From: Deltaproteobacteria bacterium
GTDB taxonomy: Bacteria > Desulfobacterota > GWC2-55-46
DNA: 14,358 nt
Assembly (NCBI GenBank): GCA_016218095.1
Contig: JACREV010000138.1
Span: forward strand, 1-14,358
Reading direction: 5' to 3'
How positions within the stretch are numbered: position 1 is the first letter of the stretch; each line of letters begins with the position of its first letter. The position numbers and the translations under genes are program-made. Shown one piece after another: positions 1 through 8,508 of the stretch. The notes beneath the pieces were generated by a model, which worked only from the letters and a program-made list of their open reading frames with translations, did not search any database and was not told the origin of the DNA.

Positions 1-840
1 GCCTTCCTTATCGCCGGGTTTTTCGTCACAGGCGCTATCTTCGATACGACGATCGGCTTTGCCATGGGGCTGCTCGGTTTTATCGAGGACTCGTTCACTC
101 TGTCTCCTTCCATAAGGCTCGCGCTCGAGCTCCTGATATCGGCCGCGGCCGCGTTGCCGTCCGGGTTCACGGTCCTAGGGGCGGCTTTGTTTGTCTTCTG
201 GACGATATTCATGGCCGGGACCGCGAACTTCTACAACTTCATGGACGGGATAAACGGCATAGCCGGGCTCACGGGGGCCGCGGCCTTCACGCTCCTCTCG
301 GTCTTTTCATTCCTTATCGGCAAGGACCATGCGATAAGCGTCCTCTCCCTTGTGGTCGCCGCGGCCTGCCTCGGGTTCCTGCCGTTCAACATGCCGAGGG
401 CGCGGACGTTCATGGGGGATTCCGGCTCCATGTTCCTCGGTTTCCTCTTTGCCCTCTTCGCGTTCAGGCTGACCCACGGGCCCGGGGACCTTATCTGCAT
501 GGGTATGTTCCTCTGCCTCTTCTACGCGGACGCGACGGTGACATTGTACCACCGGTTCAGGAGGGGCGAGCGCATCGCTTCGGCCCACAGGAGCCATCTC
601 TACCAGCACCTCGCGAACGAGCTCGGCTACCCGCACTGGGCCGTCTCTCTCATCTATTGCGTCCTACAGCTCCTCATCGGCGCGGCCGCGCTCGCCTCCT
701 ATTACGGATGCATATTCTGGCAGGCCTTCGTCGCCGCGGCCTTCTCCTTCGCGTTCATAGCCGCCTACAGGATAGTGAAGGAGATGAAGCCGAGGGGCCC
801 TGCGCTATCCGAGACGATCGCCGGGAAGTTCAATAATTAA
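1..840 (+). CDS. WbpL/WecA-type undecaprenyl-phosphate sugar-1-phosphate transferase (5' partial)
   Basis: The reading frame is open from base 1, so the true start lies outside the window and 279 C-terminal residues are visible. It is a polytopic membrane protein of the MraY/WecA/WbpL family, which moves a sugar-1-phosphate from a UDP-sugar to undecaprenyl phosphate on the cytoplasmic face and so starts a polysaccharide repeat unit. Family motifs seen are a GFIED loop (residues 26-30), NFMDGINGIAG (79-89), FMGDSGS and, in the last cytoplasmic loop, HRSHLYQHL. The last motif and the NFMDG version point to the WbpL-like branch rather than MraY. Two usually acidic positions differ: the DD pair is ED (29-30) and the second Asp of DGxDG is Asn (85). 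It is followed 104 bases later by the nucleotide-sugar dehydratase gene, consistent with one polysaccharide operon. The family is secure; the sugar substrate cannot be read from the sequence. Confidence 0.88.
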   Translation, partial: AFLIAGFFVTGAIFDTTIGFAMGLLGFIEDSFTLSPSIRLALELLISAAAALPSGFTVLGAALFVFWTIFMAGTANFYNFMDGINGIAGLTGAAAFTLLSVFSFLIGKDHAISVLSLVVAAACLGFLPFNMPRARTFMGDSGSMFLGFLFALFAFRLTHGPGDLICMGMFLCLFYADATVTLYHRFRRGERIASAHRSHLYQHLANELGYPHWAVSLIYCVLQLLIGAAALASYYGCIFWQAFVAAAFSFAFIAAYRIVKEMKPRGPALSETIAGKFNN

Positions 841-944
841 CCTTAACGCCTCGGGATGTGACAACGGATACTCCATGAAACGCCGCGCCTCGATATCACC
901 AGGAAGACTCACCCGGAAGACGAAAACAAGGGAAACGGGGGAGT

Positions 945-2975
945 ATGAACGGACTCGTATCAAGGCTCATGTACCCGACGTATTTCAAGAGGTACGCCTT
1001 CTTTTTCATCTCGGACGTATTGATCATAACGGCGTCCCTGTATTTTTCGTTCCTGGTGCGCTTCGATCTGGATCTCGACAGCGGTCAGTATGATCTCATT
1101 TACGGCGTTTTGCCGCTTTTCCTCACGATAAAGCTCGCGGTATTCACGACCTTCAACCTCTGCAGGGTCACATGGAAGTACGTGGGGATAAAGGACCTCA
1201 TGAACATGATAAGCGCTCTCCTGATCTCCGAAGCCCTTCTCGTCCTCCTGGTCTACCTCCCGGCGCCGGGAGAACGCCTGGTATCCCTGATAACCGTCCC
1301 GGGCGTGCGCCTATACGGGTTCCCGAGGTCGATATTTTTCATTGACGCCGCGAATACGCTCATACTCCTCTTTGTCCTCAGGATATCAAAACGGCTCTAC
1401 CTCGAGGTCTTCAAAAAAAACGGGGCCTCCGGAGGCGGCATGAGGACGATCGTCATCGGCGCGGGGAACGCCGGAGAGATGATAATAAGGGACATGTCGC
1501 GGCAGGGTTTCGCGGGCTTCGACCCGATCGGGATACTCGACGACGAAAGGAACAAGACAGGCACGTACCTGCACGGCGTAAGGGTCCTCGGCCCGGTCGG
1601 TTCGCTCAAGCCGATGGTCCTCAGAAAGGGGATAGAGGCGGTGATCATCGCGATACCGTCACTCAACCAGAAGGCGCTCCGCTCCATCTACACCGCCGCG
1701 ACCGAGGCGGGGGTGAAGACCGTCAAGATAGTCCCGCGCATATACGATTTTACAAGGCCGGAGGTCAACCTTAAAAACCTCGAATCGATCAGCGTGGAGG
1801 ACCTGATCGGCAGGCAATCGGTCGAGGTCGATTACGCCGCGATAAACTCGTTCCTGAAGGGGAAAAACATCCTGATAACCGGCGCGGGCGGCTCCATCGG
1901 CTCTGAGATAACCGTGCAGGTCCTGTCGTCTGCGCCTGAAAGGGTCGCGCTCCTCGACATAGACGAGACCGAACTGCACAACCTTGAGATGAAGCTCAAG
2001 CGCATGTTCCCGCGCATCTTTTCAGGCGGAGCCTCGAAAGGCGCGGCGGACCGGGTCTCGTTCATTGTCGCCGACATAAGGGACTCCGGGCGCGTAAAAG
2101 AGGTCTTTGATTCCGTCAGGCCCGACATAGTGTTCCACGCCGCCGCGTACAAGCACGTGCCGATGATGGAGCACAACCCGACTGAAGCGGTAAAGGTAAA
2201 CATCTTCGGCGCGCACTCCGTCGCAAAGGCCGCAGTTGAGAGCGGGGTCCGCAAATTCGTGATGATATCCACAGACAAGGCCGTCATGCCGACGAGCATA
2301 ATGGGCGCGACCAAGCGCATGTCCGAGAACATCTGCAGGGCGCTGAACGGTGCCGGGAGGACCGAGTTCGTCTCGGTAAGGTTCGGCAACGTCCTCGGGA
2401 GCCGCGGCAGCGTCCTTCCGCTCTTCATGGAACAGCTCAAGAACGGCGGCCCCTTGACGGTCACGCACCGCGAGATGAAGAGATACTTCATGACCATACC
2501 CGAGGCGGTCTCGCTCGTCCTCCAGGCGTCGGTCATAGGCAAGGGCGGAGAGGTGCTCGTCCTCGACATGGGCGAGCCCATAAGGATCGTCGATCTCGCA
2601 GAGGAGCTCATACGCATAAACGGGCTCGAGCCGCACAGGGACATAGACATAGAGTTCATCGACCCCAGGCCCGGAGAGAAGCTATTCGAAGAGATACTCA
2701 CGGCAGAGGAGGGCACCACGGCGAGCCTCCACAGGCAGATTTTCGTCGCCAGGAACAGCGACAGGCACACGGCAGAGGAAATGAAGGCGATATTGGAAGA
2801 GTTCGACTCGCTCATCCGTTCGCGCGCAAAAAACGTCGAGATAAAGGACCTCCTCAGAAAATACGTAAGGCACTTCGAGGAGCCGCGAATGGAGCCGGAC
2901 GCCGCCGTTGTCGCGTTCGACAAGACCGAGGAGAGGCCCGCTGTCATGGTACAGGAGAAGGAAGCACTCGCATGA
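945..2975 (+). CDS. Membrane-bound UDP-sugar 4,6-dehydratase, WbpM/CapD family
   Basis: This 676-residue protein has the full long-form WbpM/CapD layout. About four membrane segments occupy residues 15-150. A first Rossmann domain follows with GAGNAG (172-177). The catalytic extended-SDR domain has the NAD(P) motif TGAGGSIGS (312-320), HAAAYKHVP (398-406), STDKAV (442-447) and MGATK (453-457). In this family Met often replaces the usual catalytic Tyr; here D444, K445, M453 and K457 have the spacing of the catalytic set in FlaA1-like dehydratases. The expected role is conversion of a UDP-HexNAc (probably UDP-GlcNAc) to its 4-keto-6-deoxy derivative, supplying a deoxyamino sugar for the polysaccharide. 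The ATG at 945 follows a purine-rich GGGGGAGT ribosome site. Its stop overlaps the wzz start by 4 bases (ATGA), so the two are translationally coupled. The exact sugar is inferred only. Confidence 0.92.
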   Translation: MNGLVSRLMYPTYFKRYAFFFISDVLIITASLYFSFLVRFDLDLDSGQYDLIYGVLPLFLTIKLAVFTTFNLCRVTWKYVGIKDLMNMISALLISEALLVLLVYLPAPGERLVSLITVPGVRLYGFPRSIFFIDAANTLILLFVLRISKRLYLEVFKKNGASGGGMRTIVIGAGNAGEMIIRDMSRQGFAGFDPIGILDDERNKTGTYLHGVRVLGPVGSLKPMVLRKGIEAVIIAIPSLNQKALRSIYTAATEAGVKTVKIVPRIYDFTRPEVNLKNLESISVEDLIGRQSVEVDYAAINSFLKGKNILITGAGGSIGSEITVQVLSSAPERVALLDIDETELHNLEMKLKRMFPRIFSGGASKGAADRVSFIVADIRDSGRVKEVFDSVRPDIVFHAAAYKHVPMMEHNPTEAVKVNIFGAHSVAKAAVESGVRKFVMISTDKAVMPTSIMGATKRMSENICRALNGAGRTEFVSVRFGNVLGSRGSVLPLFMEQLKNGGPLTVTHREMKRYFMTIPEAVSLVLQASVIGKGGEVLVLDMGEPIRIVDLAEELIRINGLEPHRDIDIEFIDPRPGEKLFEEILTAEEGTTASLHRQIFVARNSDRHTAEEMKAILEEFDSLIRSRAKNVEIKDLLRKYVRHFEEPRMEPDAAVVAFDKTEERPAVMVQEKEALA

Positions 2976-3967
2976 GCGCAAGCACGCCTCAAAATGACGC
3001 AGGGATAGCAGATTACCTCCGTGTGGTCTGGAAAAGGCGGACGGTCGTCGCCCTCTTTTTCGCCGCGGGCACGCTGATCTCGGCGGCCTCAACGCTTTTC
3101 ATGACGGACATCTACAGGGCCTCGGCGGTAATAACGCCCGTGGGAGGCAAAGACACCGGCGGGTCCGAGATGTCGATGGTCGCCCAACAGCTCGGCGGGC
3201 TCTCCGGCATAACGTTCCCGGCTTCCCGCCCCTCTTCGGAGATAATAAGCCTCCTCAACTCGAACATACTGAGGGAAAAGGTCATAGAGAGCCATAACCT
3301 CCTTCCTGTCCTCTTCAGCGACAGCTGGGACGGAGAACGGATGAGATGGAAGGACGTGCAGAAGGGCGGATTGAGCGGACAGATAAATAAGGTTTTTTCC
3401 ACCCAAGCGGCAGGGGCCTCCGACGCCGTAAACAGCGGCCCCACGCTCTGGGACGGGCTTAGAGAGCTCGACGGCATCGTGAAGGTATCGGCGAGCGCGA
3501 AGGACAATACCATCGCCATATACGCCGAGCACCGCGACCCGGCGTTCGCTTCCCGGCTTATAGAGCTATTCCTCTCGACACTCAACCATCACATGTCCGG
3601 AGAGGCGAAACGCGTGGCGCAGACGAACAAACGTTATCTTTTGGAGCAGCTCGGGGCCTCGAACGACCCTTTTATCAGGCAAAAGATATACAACCTCATC
3701 GCTCAACAGATAGAGGTCTACATGATGTCGGAGGTCAAGGAGAACTTCGCCTTCAAGGTCATAGACCCGCCGAGGGTCCCTGACAGGCGCTTAAGGCCCG
3801 CAAAGACCCGGTTCGTCGAGGCCGGGGCGGCGCTCGCGCTTCTCTGCGGCATATTCGCGGCGTTTGTCATTGAGTTCGCATCGATATTGAGGGGTAGAAA
3901 AAAAGTACCCGCCGAAGACGCATCAACCGCTGAATTGGCCGTTGACGAGGAGGCCGGGGGCGGCTGA
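2972..3967 (+). CDS. Wzz-type polysaccharide chain-length determinant
   Basis: This 331-residue inner-membrane protein has the Wzz/PCP design: a first membrane helix near residues 24-44, a large periplasmic region, and a second helix near 282-304. Just before the second helix is the typical Pro-rich stretch (DPPRVPDRRLRPAK, 265-278). Proteins of this family set the modal length of O-antigen or capsule polymer made by the Wzy polymerase. There is no Walker motif or Tyr-rich tail, so it is not fused to an autokinase; the 27 residues after helix 2 are acidic and Ala/Glu-rich. The start overlaps the upstream dehydratase stop by 4 bases, and the Wza-like exporter gene follows 72 bases downstream. 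No polymerase or flippase gene is in the window; they probably lie upstream of it. Confidence 0.9.
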   Translation: MSASTPQNDAGIADYLRVVWKRRTVVALFFAAGTLISAASTLFMTDIYRASAVITPVGGKDTGGSEMSMVAQQLGGLSGITFPASRPSSEIISLLNSNILREKVIESHNLLPVLFSDSWDGERMRWKDVQKGGLSGQINKVFSTQAAGASDAVNSGPTLWDGLRELDGIVKVSASAKDNTIAIYAEHRDPAFASRLIELFLSTLNHHMSGEAKRVAQTNKRYLLEQLGASNDPFIRQKIYNLIAQQIEVYMMSEVKENFAFKVIDPPRVPDRRLRPAKTRFVEAGAALALLCGIFAAFVIEFASILRGRKKVPAEDASTAELAVDEEAGGG

Positions 3968-4039
3968 GAAAGCGTCTCTGTACAGGGAAAAGGTCAGCCG
4001 CAACAACACCCGCGAGAAGGGTACAAGGGGGATGGATAC

Positions 4040-6757
4040 ATGCAAGTCGTATTAAGGGCTATTCTCATTCTGATAAGTCTCATCCTGTTAAACGGCAAGG
4101 CTATCGCCGAAGACAAGTGCGACGCGCTCAAGGCCGGGGGCGCGCCCCAAGAGATGCTCGTAAAGGCAGGGTGCGTCAAGCCCGACGGGGTCGAGGCCCC
4201 GTTAAAGGCCGCTACGCAAACGGAGACCAGGCCGCAAGAGAGCGCGCCGCCGCCTTCAAGCAACGCGCCGGTCTCACTGTTTGAAAGGTACTTATCGGCA
4301 TCGTCCCCGGCTGAGCCCGCGATTACGCTCAAGCCCTTCGGATACGACCTCTTCACCGGTCCGACGCTGAACCAGAGCGCGGACCTGCCGGTCTCAAACG
4401 ACTACATAATCGGCCCAGGCGACGAGATCTCGGTCCTCCTCTGGGGGAGGGTCAACGGCCAACACACGCTTACCGTGACGAGGGAAGGGACGATACTTTT
4501 TCCTAACATCGGCCCGTTAAATGTGGCGGGCATGACCTTCGATGAGATGAAAAGGTATCTCGGAAGGCAGTCGGCGAACATCATCGGGACCGATATAAGC
4601 GTGACGGCAGGCAGGCTCCGCTCCATACAGGTATTCGTGCTTGGCGAGGTCAAAAAGCCAGGCGCTTATTCGTTGAGCGCCATGTCGACGATAACGAACG
4701 CGCTCCTCGCCTCGGGCGGCCCGACTGAAATAGGGTCGCTCCGGAGCGTCGAGCTCAAGCGCGGGGGGAAGACGGTCTCAAAGATGGACTTCTACGGGCT
4801 CCTCCTCGGGGGCGACAGGTCGAATGACGCGAAGCTCTCCAACGGCGACGTGGTATTCGTGCCCACGGTCGGGCCGCTCGCCGCCATAGCGGGGAACGTC
4901 AGGAGGCCGGCGGTCTACGAGCTTGGTGAAAAGGCGGACCTCGCAACACTCTTAAGTCTCTCCGGCGGGATAATCCCCACCGCGTACACGCAAAAGGTGC
5001 AGGTCGAGCGCGTCGAGGGGAACGTGCGGAGGATAGTAGTTGATGTGAACGCTTCCGTTGGACAGCCCGTTGATTTCAAGCTCCAGGACGCAGACCTCGT
5101 CAAGGTGCTCTCGATCGTAGAGAGCGACGCGAACGCCGTCTACGCTCAAGGGAACCTCAAGCGCCCAGGCAAGTACGAACTGAAACCCGCGATGACTATC
5201 AAGGACATCGTTAAAGATGAATCCGACCTCCTCGATGAGACTTACCTCGACTATGGCGTTATAAAAAGGCCCGTGAACCCCGGCGGCGAGACGGTCCTCC
5301 TGCCGTTCAGCCTCCGTGAGATATTCAAGGGGTCGAAAGACGCCGACATGGAGCTAAAGCCCAGGGACACCATCGTCATATACTCCAAGTGGGAGTTCAT
5401 GGAAAGGCCGCGCGTCTCAATCGCCGGTGAGGTAAGAAAGCCTGGGACATTCGAGCTTGAAGAGAACCTCACAATAAAGGACCTAGTCAAGAAGGCCGGG
5501 GATGTGACCGAGAACGCCCTCTTGAAGGACGCCGAGCTCTACAGGACGGACAAGAACACAAAAGATGTCCGGCTCTTGAAGTTCAACCTCTCGAAGGCGC
5601 TCGCCGGGGATCCCTCCGACAATCTTAAGCTCGTCGACGCCGACAGGGTAGTCGTGCATTCGTTCTGGGAGACCGGACCTAAGCCTCATGTAAACATAAG
5701 CGGCGAGGTAACGAACCCCGGCAAGTACCAGTACGCGGTCAACATGAATATAAGCGACCTCGTCTTCGCCGGAGGCGGCCTCCTTGAATCAGCCTATCTG
5801 GACGAGGCCGAGCTGACATCCCATGTGGTTATCGACGGAGAGTTCTCGACCTTAAGCGTTAGAAAAGTAAGCTTGAGAAAAATACTGACTGACGGGGCCG
5901 AAGACGCGCCTCTAAAACCTTTCGACAGCCTTTTTATCAAAAAGATACCTGACTGGGGGGCCGAGAGGTCCGTTACGCTCTCAGGCGAGGTCAGGTTCCC
6001 CGGTCGATACCCCATAAAAAAGGGCGAGCGTCTGAGCTCAATCATAGAGAGGGGCGGAGGGTTCACGGAAAAGGCGTACTTGAAGGGCGCGGTCTTTACC
6101 AGAGAGTCCGTAAGGGCCGCCCAGCAGGAAAGACTCGACGAATACACGAGGAGGCTTGAGACGGAGCTCTTGTCAAGCTCCGCGTCCAAGACCGAAACAT
6201 CGCTCTCAGACGAGACCGCGAAGCACTCTGATGCCGCAACTGAAAGAAAAAGGGCCCTTATCGCAATGATGAGGGACGCTAAACCGGCGGGCAGGGTCGT
6301 AGTCAGGCTCTCAGAGGTCGACCGCATGAAGGAAACGACGCAAGACATCGCGCTCGAAGGAGGTGATAAGCTCCACGTCCCCGAGCGTTCGGCTGTCGTG
6401 AACGTATCGGGCTCCGTAGTCAACCCGGCCTCTTTTATCTTTGAGCCAGGGATGGGGATAACCGAATACATAGGAAAGGCGGGGGGGGCCTCAGAGACAG
6501 CCGATATGGACAGGCTCTATGTAATAAAAGTGGACGGCTCTTCCATAACGCCCTCCTTCGGCTCATTCGACTTCGAATGGAACTCCACGTCTCACACATG
6601 GGACGCGCTCTCTTTCACCTCAAGGCTCGACCCAGGCGATACCATCATAGTGCCGGAGGAGATCGAGCGCATCGCCTGGATGAGCGAAATAAAGGATCTC
6701 ACGCAGATACTCTATCAGATAGCGGTAACCGCCGGCGTCATCATCGTCGCATTCTGA
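4040..6757 (+). CDS. Wza-like polysaccharide export protein with about seven SLBB repeats
   Basis: This is a 905-residue exported protein of the Wza/poly-export class, which forms the periplasm-to-surface channel for capsule or exopolysaccharide. A signal peptide covers residues 1-23; there is no Cys at the cleavage site, so it is not an obvious lipoprotein, unlike E. coli Wza. The poly-export domain begins at DYIIGPGDEISVLLWG (121-136). It is followed by SLBB-like units, each opening with a G-x-V/L-x-x-P-x-x-Y/F signature, near residues 197, 282, 367, 459, 551, 645 and 787. A charged, Ser-rich, probably helical insert (690-745) separates the last two. The protein ends in a hydrophobic helix (885-905). 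E. coli Wza is about 380 residues, so this is more than twice as long. The ATG at 4040 is supported by AGGGGG 8 bases upstream; a nearby out-of-frame ATG at 4032 was not used. Confidence 0.9.
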   Translation: MQVVLRAILILISLILLNGKAIAEDKCDALKAGGAPQEMLVKAGCVKPDGVEAPLKAATQTETRPQESAPPPSSNAPVSLFERYLSASSPAEPAITLKPFGYDLFTGPTLNQSADLPVSNDYIIGPGDEISVLLWGRVNGQHTLTVTREGTILFPNIGPLNVAGMTFDEMKRYLGRQSANIIGTDISVTAGRLRSIQVFVLGEVKKPGAYSLSAMSTITNALLASGGPTEIGSLRSVELKRGGKTVSKMDFYGLLLGGDRSNDAKLSNGDVVFVPTVGPLAAIAGNVRRPAVYELGEKADLATLLSLSGGIIPTAYTQKVQVERVEGNVRRIVVDVNASVGQPVDFKLQDADLVKVLSIVESDANAVYAQGNLKRPGKYELKPAMTIKDIVKDESDLLDETYLDYGVIKRPVNPGGETVLLPFSLREIFKGSKDADMELKPRDTIVIYSKWEFMERPRVSIAGEVRKPGTFELEENLTIKDLVKKAGDVTENALLKDAELYRTDKNTKDVRLLKFNLSKALAGDPSDNLKLVDADRVVVHSFWETGPKPHVNISGEVTNPGKYQYAVNMNISDLVFAGGGLLESAYLDEAELTSHVVIDGEFSTLSVRKVSLRKILTDGAEDAPLKPFDSLFIKKIPDWGAERSVTLSGEVRFPGRYPIKKGERLSSIIERGGGFTEKAYLKGAVFTRESVRAAQQERLDEYTRRLETELLSSSASKTETSLSDETAKHSDAATERKRALIAMMRDAKPAGRVVVRLSEVDRMKETTQDIALEGGDKLHVPERSAVVNVSGSVVNPASFIFEPGMGITEYIGKAGGASETADMDRLYVIKVDGSSITPSFGSFDFEWNSTSHTWDALSFTSRLDPGDTIIVPEEIERIAWMSEIKDLTQILYQIAVTAGVIIVAF
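4444..4451 (+). other. KOPS-like motif GGGGAGGG
   Basis: This matches the E. coli FtsK-orienting consensus GGGNAGGG on the plus strand inside the exporter gene, pointing towards the dif-like site at 13199. It is significant only as part of the polarised set at 4482, 6289, 6827, 6834, 10632 and 14196. Confidence 0.4.
4482..4489 (+). other. KOPS-like motif GGGAAGGG
   Basis: This is a plus-strand match to GGGNAGGG inside the exporter gene, oriented towards the dif-like site and only 38 bases from the previous match. Confidence 0.4.
6289..6296 (+). other. KOPS-like motif GGGCAGGG
   Basis: This is a plus-strand match to GGGNAGGG near the 3' end of the exporter gene, oriented towards the dif-like site. 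Confidence 0.4.
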
Positions 6758-6801
6758 CCTGGGGACGTGTGAGGGGGTGGCGTTCAGTGAAAGGATGTTT
6801 C

Positions 6802-6842
6802 GGGGGTGAGTGGGGATGAGCAGAGGGGGGAGGGGGCAGGGG
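6802..6842 (+). other. G-run tract abutting the wzi-like start codon (possible G-quadruplex)
   Basis: Five G runs of 5, 4, 6, 5 and 4 bases are separated by 5, 9, 1 and 2 bases on the coding strand. The last run ends one base before the GTG start at 6844, so the tract also contains the ribosome-binding region. The pattern would allow a G-quadruplex in the DNA or mRNA, although one loop (9 bases) is long. Whether it folds is not known. Confidence 0.4.
6827..6841 (+). other. Two overlapping KOPS-like motifs (GGGGAGGG, GGGCAGGG)
   Basis: GGGGAGGG at 6827-6834 and GGGCAGGG at 6834-6841 share one base. Both match the E. coli consensus GGGNAGGG, lie in an intergenic region and point towards the dif-like site. 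Overlapping KOPS are of interest because FtsK loading is helped by clustered motifs in E. coli. The same bases form the G-run tract and ribosome site of the next gene, so the overlap may instead reflect that. Confidence 0.4.
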
Positions 6843-6843
6843 A

Positions 6844-8355
6844 GTGACCTTTAAAAAAAACATCATCTTCGCGTCCCTCGCGCTCTTGATAGTACTGTTG
6901 GCGCCCATGACATGCGCCGCAGGCATGGGCGCCATAAACATCCCCGTCGGAAGTCCCATTTACGCGCACCTGGAGACGCTCGAATCATACGGGCTCATAA
7001 GAACGGCGCTCCTCTCAACAAAGCCGTTCACCTATAAAGAGGTCTCGCGTCTCGCAACTGAGGCGAGGTCAAGGTGGGCAAGGCTCGATGAGACCGAGCG
7101 GACGCGGCTTAAGTCCGCCTCTGTCGCCATATCGAAGCTCGAAAGGGAGCTTGAAAACCTTCTGCCGCGCATAGAGTCCCTGTCGGTCAAGCCAGTCGCA
7201 AACCCTTACGTAAAATATTTTTATCTCTCCAAAGACATACCCGTCCCTCCCGGCATAGCGAGGGGCGGCGACTCTTTAAGAGAGGGCTCAAACGCGAGGG
7301 CGGGTCTTGGCCTCATGGCGGGCTCTGATTATCTATCCTTCAATCTTTCCCCTGAGTACAGGCTCTCGGAAGACTCATCCGACTTTGAGGCGAGGTCTGC
7401 ATATATCATAGGGAGCCTCTCCGGTATCGAGGCCGAGGCCGGCAAGGACCCGATGTGGTGGGGGTCCTCCTTCCACGGCTCGCTCATCATGAGCGACAAC
7501 GCCGAGCCGTTCGAGTCCGTGAAGATAACCTCAAGCCGTCCTTTCCTCCTCCCCTGGGTATTCAAACGCCTCGGCCTCGTGAAACCTACCGTCTTCCTCG
7601 CCCGACTTGAAGAGGACAGGGACTACCCCAGGGCCTCGCTCCTCGGCATGAGGCTGGACTTAAGGCCCGCGCCCGTCTTTCAGATAGGATTCAGCCGCGT
7701 ATTCATGTTCGGAGGAGAGGGGAGGAGGGGCTTGAGTCTGAGCGAATGGGGAGAGATATTTTTCGTCTCTGACAGCGCTGACCACTCTGACTCGCCGATC
7801 AACGGCAACCAGCTCGCTTCCATTGACGCCTCCATCGTATATCTGAACAAGATAAAGTACCTCCCGTTCGCCTCCATGAAGCTCTACACCGAGTGGGGGT
7901 TCGAGGACTCCTCCGGCGATACAAAGACCCCTAGCGGCCAGGCTTCCCTCCTGGGCGTCTTTTTCAAGGACATGGCGTATGACGGGCTCGACTTGAGGGT
8001 AGAGTGGGCCGACACCGCCCATAACGAAAGGTACGGCCCGCTCTGGTACGAGCACGGGGTGTATTTTACCGGATACAGGTACAATGGCCGCGAGATCGGC
8101 CACCACATGGGCGGGGACGCGCGCGACCTCTTTGCGAGGGCCGAGTATCTTTTTTCAGAGAGCACGAGCGGCGGCCTCGAGTTCGACTACGAGCGCTCCG
8201 GCGTCCATGGGGAGAGCCCTGAGACCTCAAGGTGGATCGGGGCCGACGTCACGAGATCGTTCGGGGATGTCTCGGTCAAAGGCATCGTCGGCGTCACGAA
8301 CGGGGACGAAGGGGGCGGGGCCTTAATAGGCATCGAGGTCTCCTCGATATTCTGA
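6844..8355 (+). CDS. Wzi-family capsule assembly outer-membrane protein
   Basis: This 503-residue exported protein has a signal peptide (about 1-26, ending CAAG) and a beta-barrel-like remainder with alternating aromatic and charged strands and a terminal EVSSIF. The middle carries the features of the Wzi capsule-assembly family: a WWGSSFHGSLIMSDNAEPF stretch, followed by an LEEDRDYPRASLLGMRLD segment and a GFSRVFMFGG segment. Wzi is an outer-membrane barrel that helps hold or organise capsular polymer at the surface. The start is GTG at 6844, preceded by a purine-rich AGGGGCAGGGGA-like region. It is the last gene of the plus-strand polysaccharide cluster, 86 bases after the exporter. No terminator is evident right after the stop. 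The family call rests on motif resemblance, not an alignment. Confidence 0.82.
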   Translation: MTFKKNIIFASLALLIVLLAPMTCAAGMGAINIPVGSPIYAHLETLESYGLIRTALLSTKPFTYKEVSRLATEARSRWARLDETERTRLKSASVAISKLERELENLLPRIESLSVKPVANPYVKYFYLSKDIPVPPGIARGGDSLREGSNARAGLGLMAGSDYLSFNLSPEYRLSEDSSDFEARSAYIIGSLSGIEAEAGKDPMWWGSSFHGSLIMSDNAEPFESVKITSSRPFLLPWVFKRLGLVKPTVFLARLEEDRDYPRASLLGMRLDLRPAPVFQIGFSRVFMFGGEGRRGLSLSEWGEIFFVSDSADHSDSPINGNQLASIDASIVYLNKIKYLPFASMKLYTEWGFEDSSGDTKTPSGQASLLGVFFKDMAYDGLDLRVEWADTAHNERYGPLWYEHGVYFTGYRYNGREIGHHMGGDARDLFARAEYLFSESTSGGLEFDYERSGVHGESPETSRWIGADVTRSFGDVSVKGIVGVTNGDEGGGALIGIEVSSIF

Positions 8356-8392
8356 GGGCACGAAGGCGTAAAAGATCAGGGACAAAAAATTA

Positions 8393-8424
8393 TTGACATC
8401 AAAATCGTATTTTGAGATTATAAT
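8393..8424 (+). promoter_or_regulatory. tRNA-Arg promoter with 20-bp spacer containing a perfect inverted repeat
   Basis: A consensus -35 TTGACA (8393-8398) and a consensus -10 TATAAT (8419-8424) are separated by 20 bases instead of 17. The spacer is almost entirely a perfect 7+3+7 inverted repeat, TCAAAATCGTATTTTGA (8399-8415). Over-long spacers with a central palindrome are the hallmark of MerR-family activated promoters, but no MerR gene is in the window. Transcription would start near 8431 and give a leader of about 78 bases before the tRNA. Confidence 0.6.
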
Positions 8425-8508
8425 TTACTCAGTGGGGGGTGCGAGTGAGGCCGTTAAGCGGAGTGATACACCGGCCCTGACGCTCTAACCCCTTGAAAAA
8501 CCTATCAA

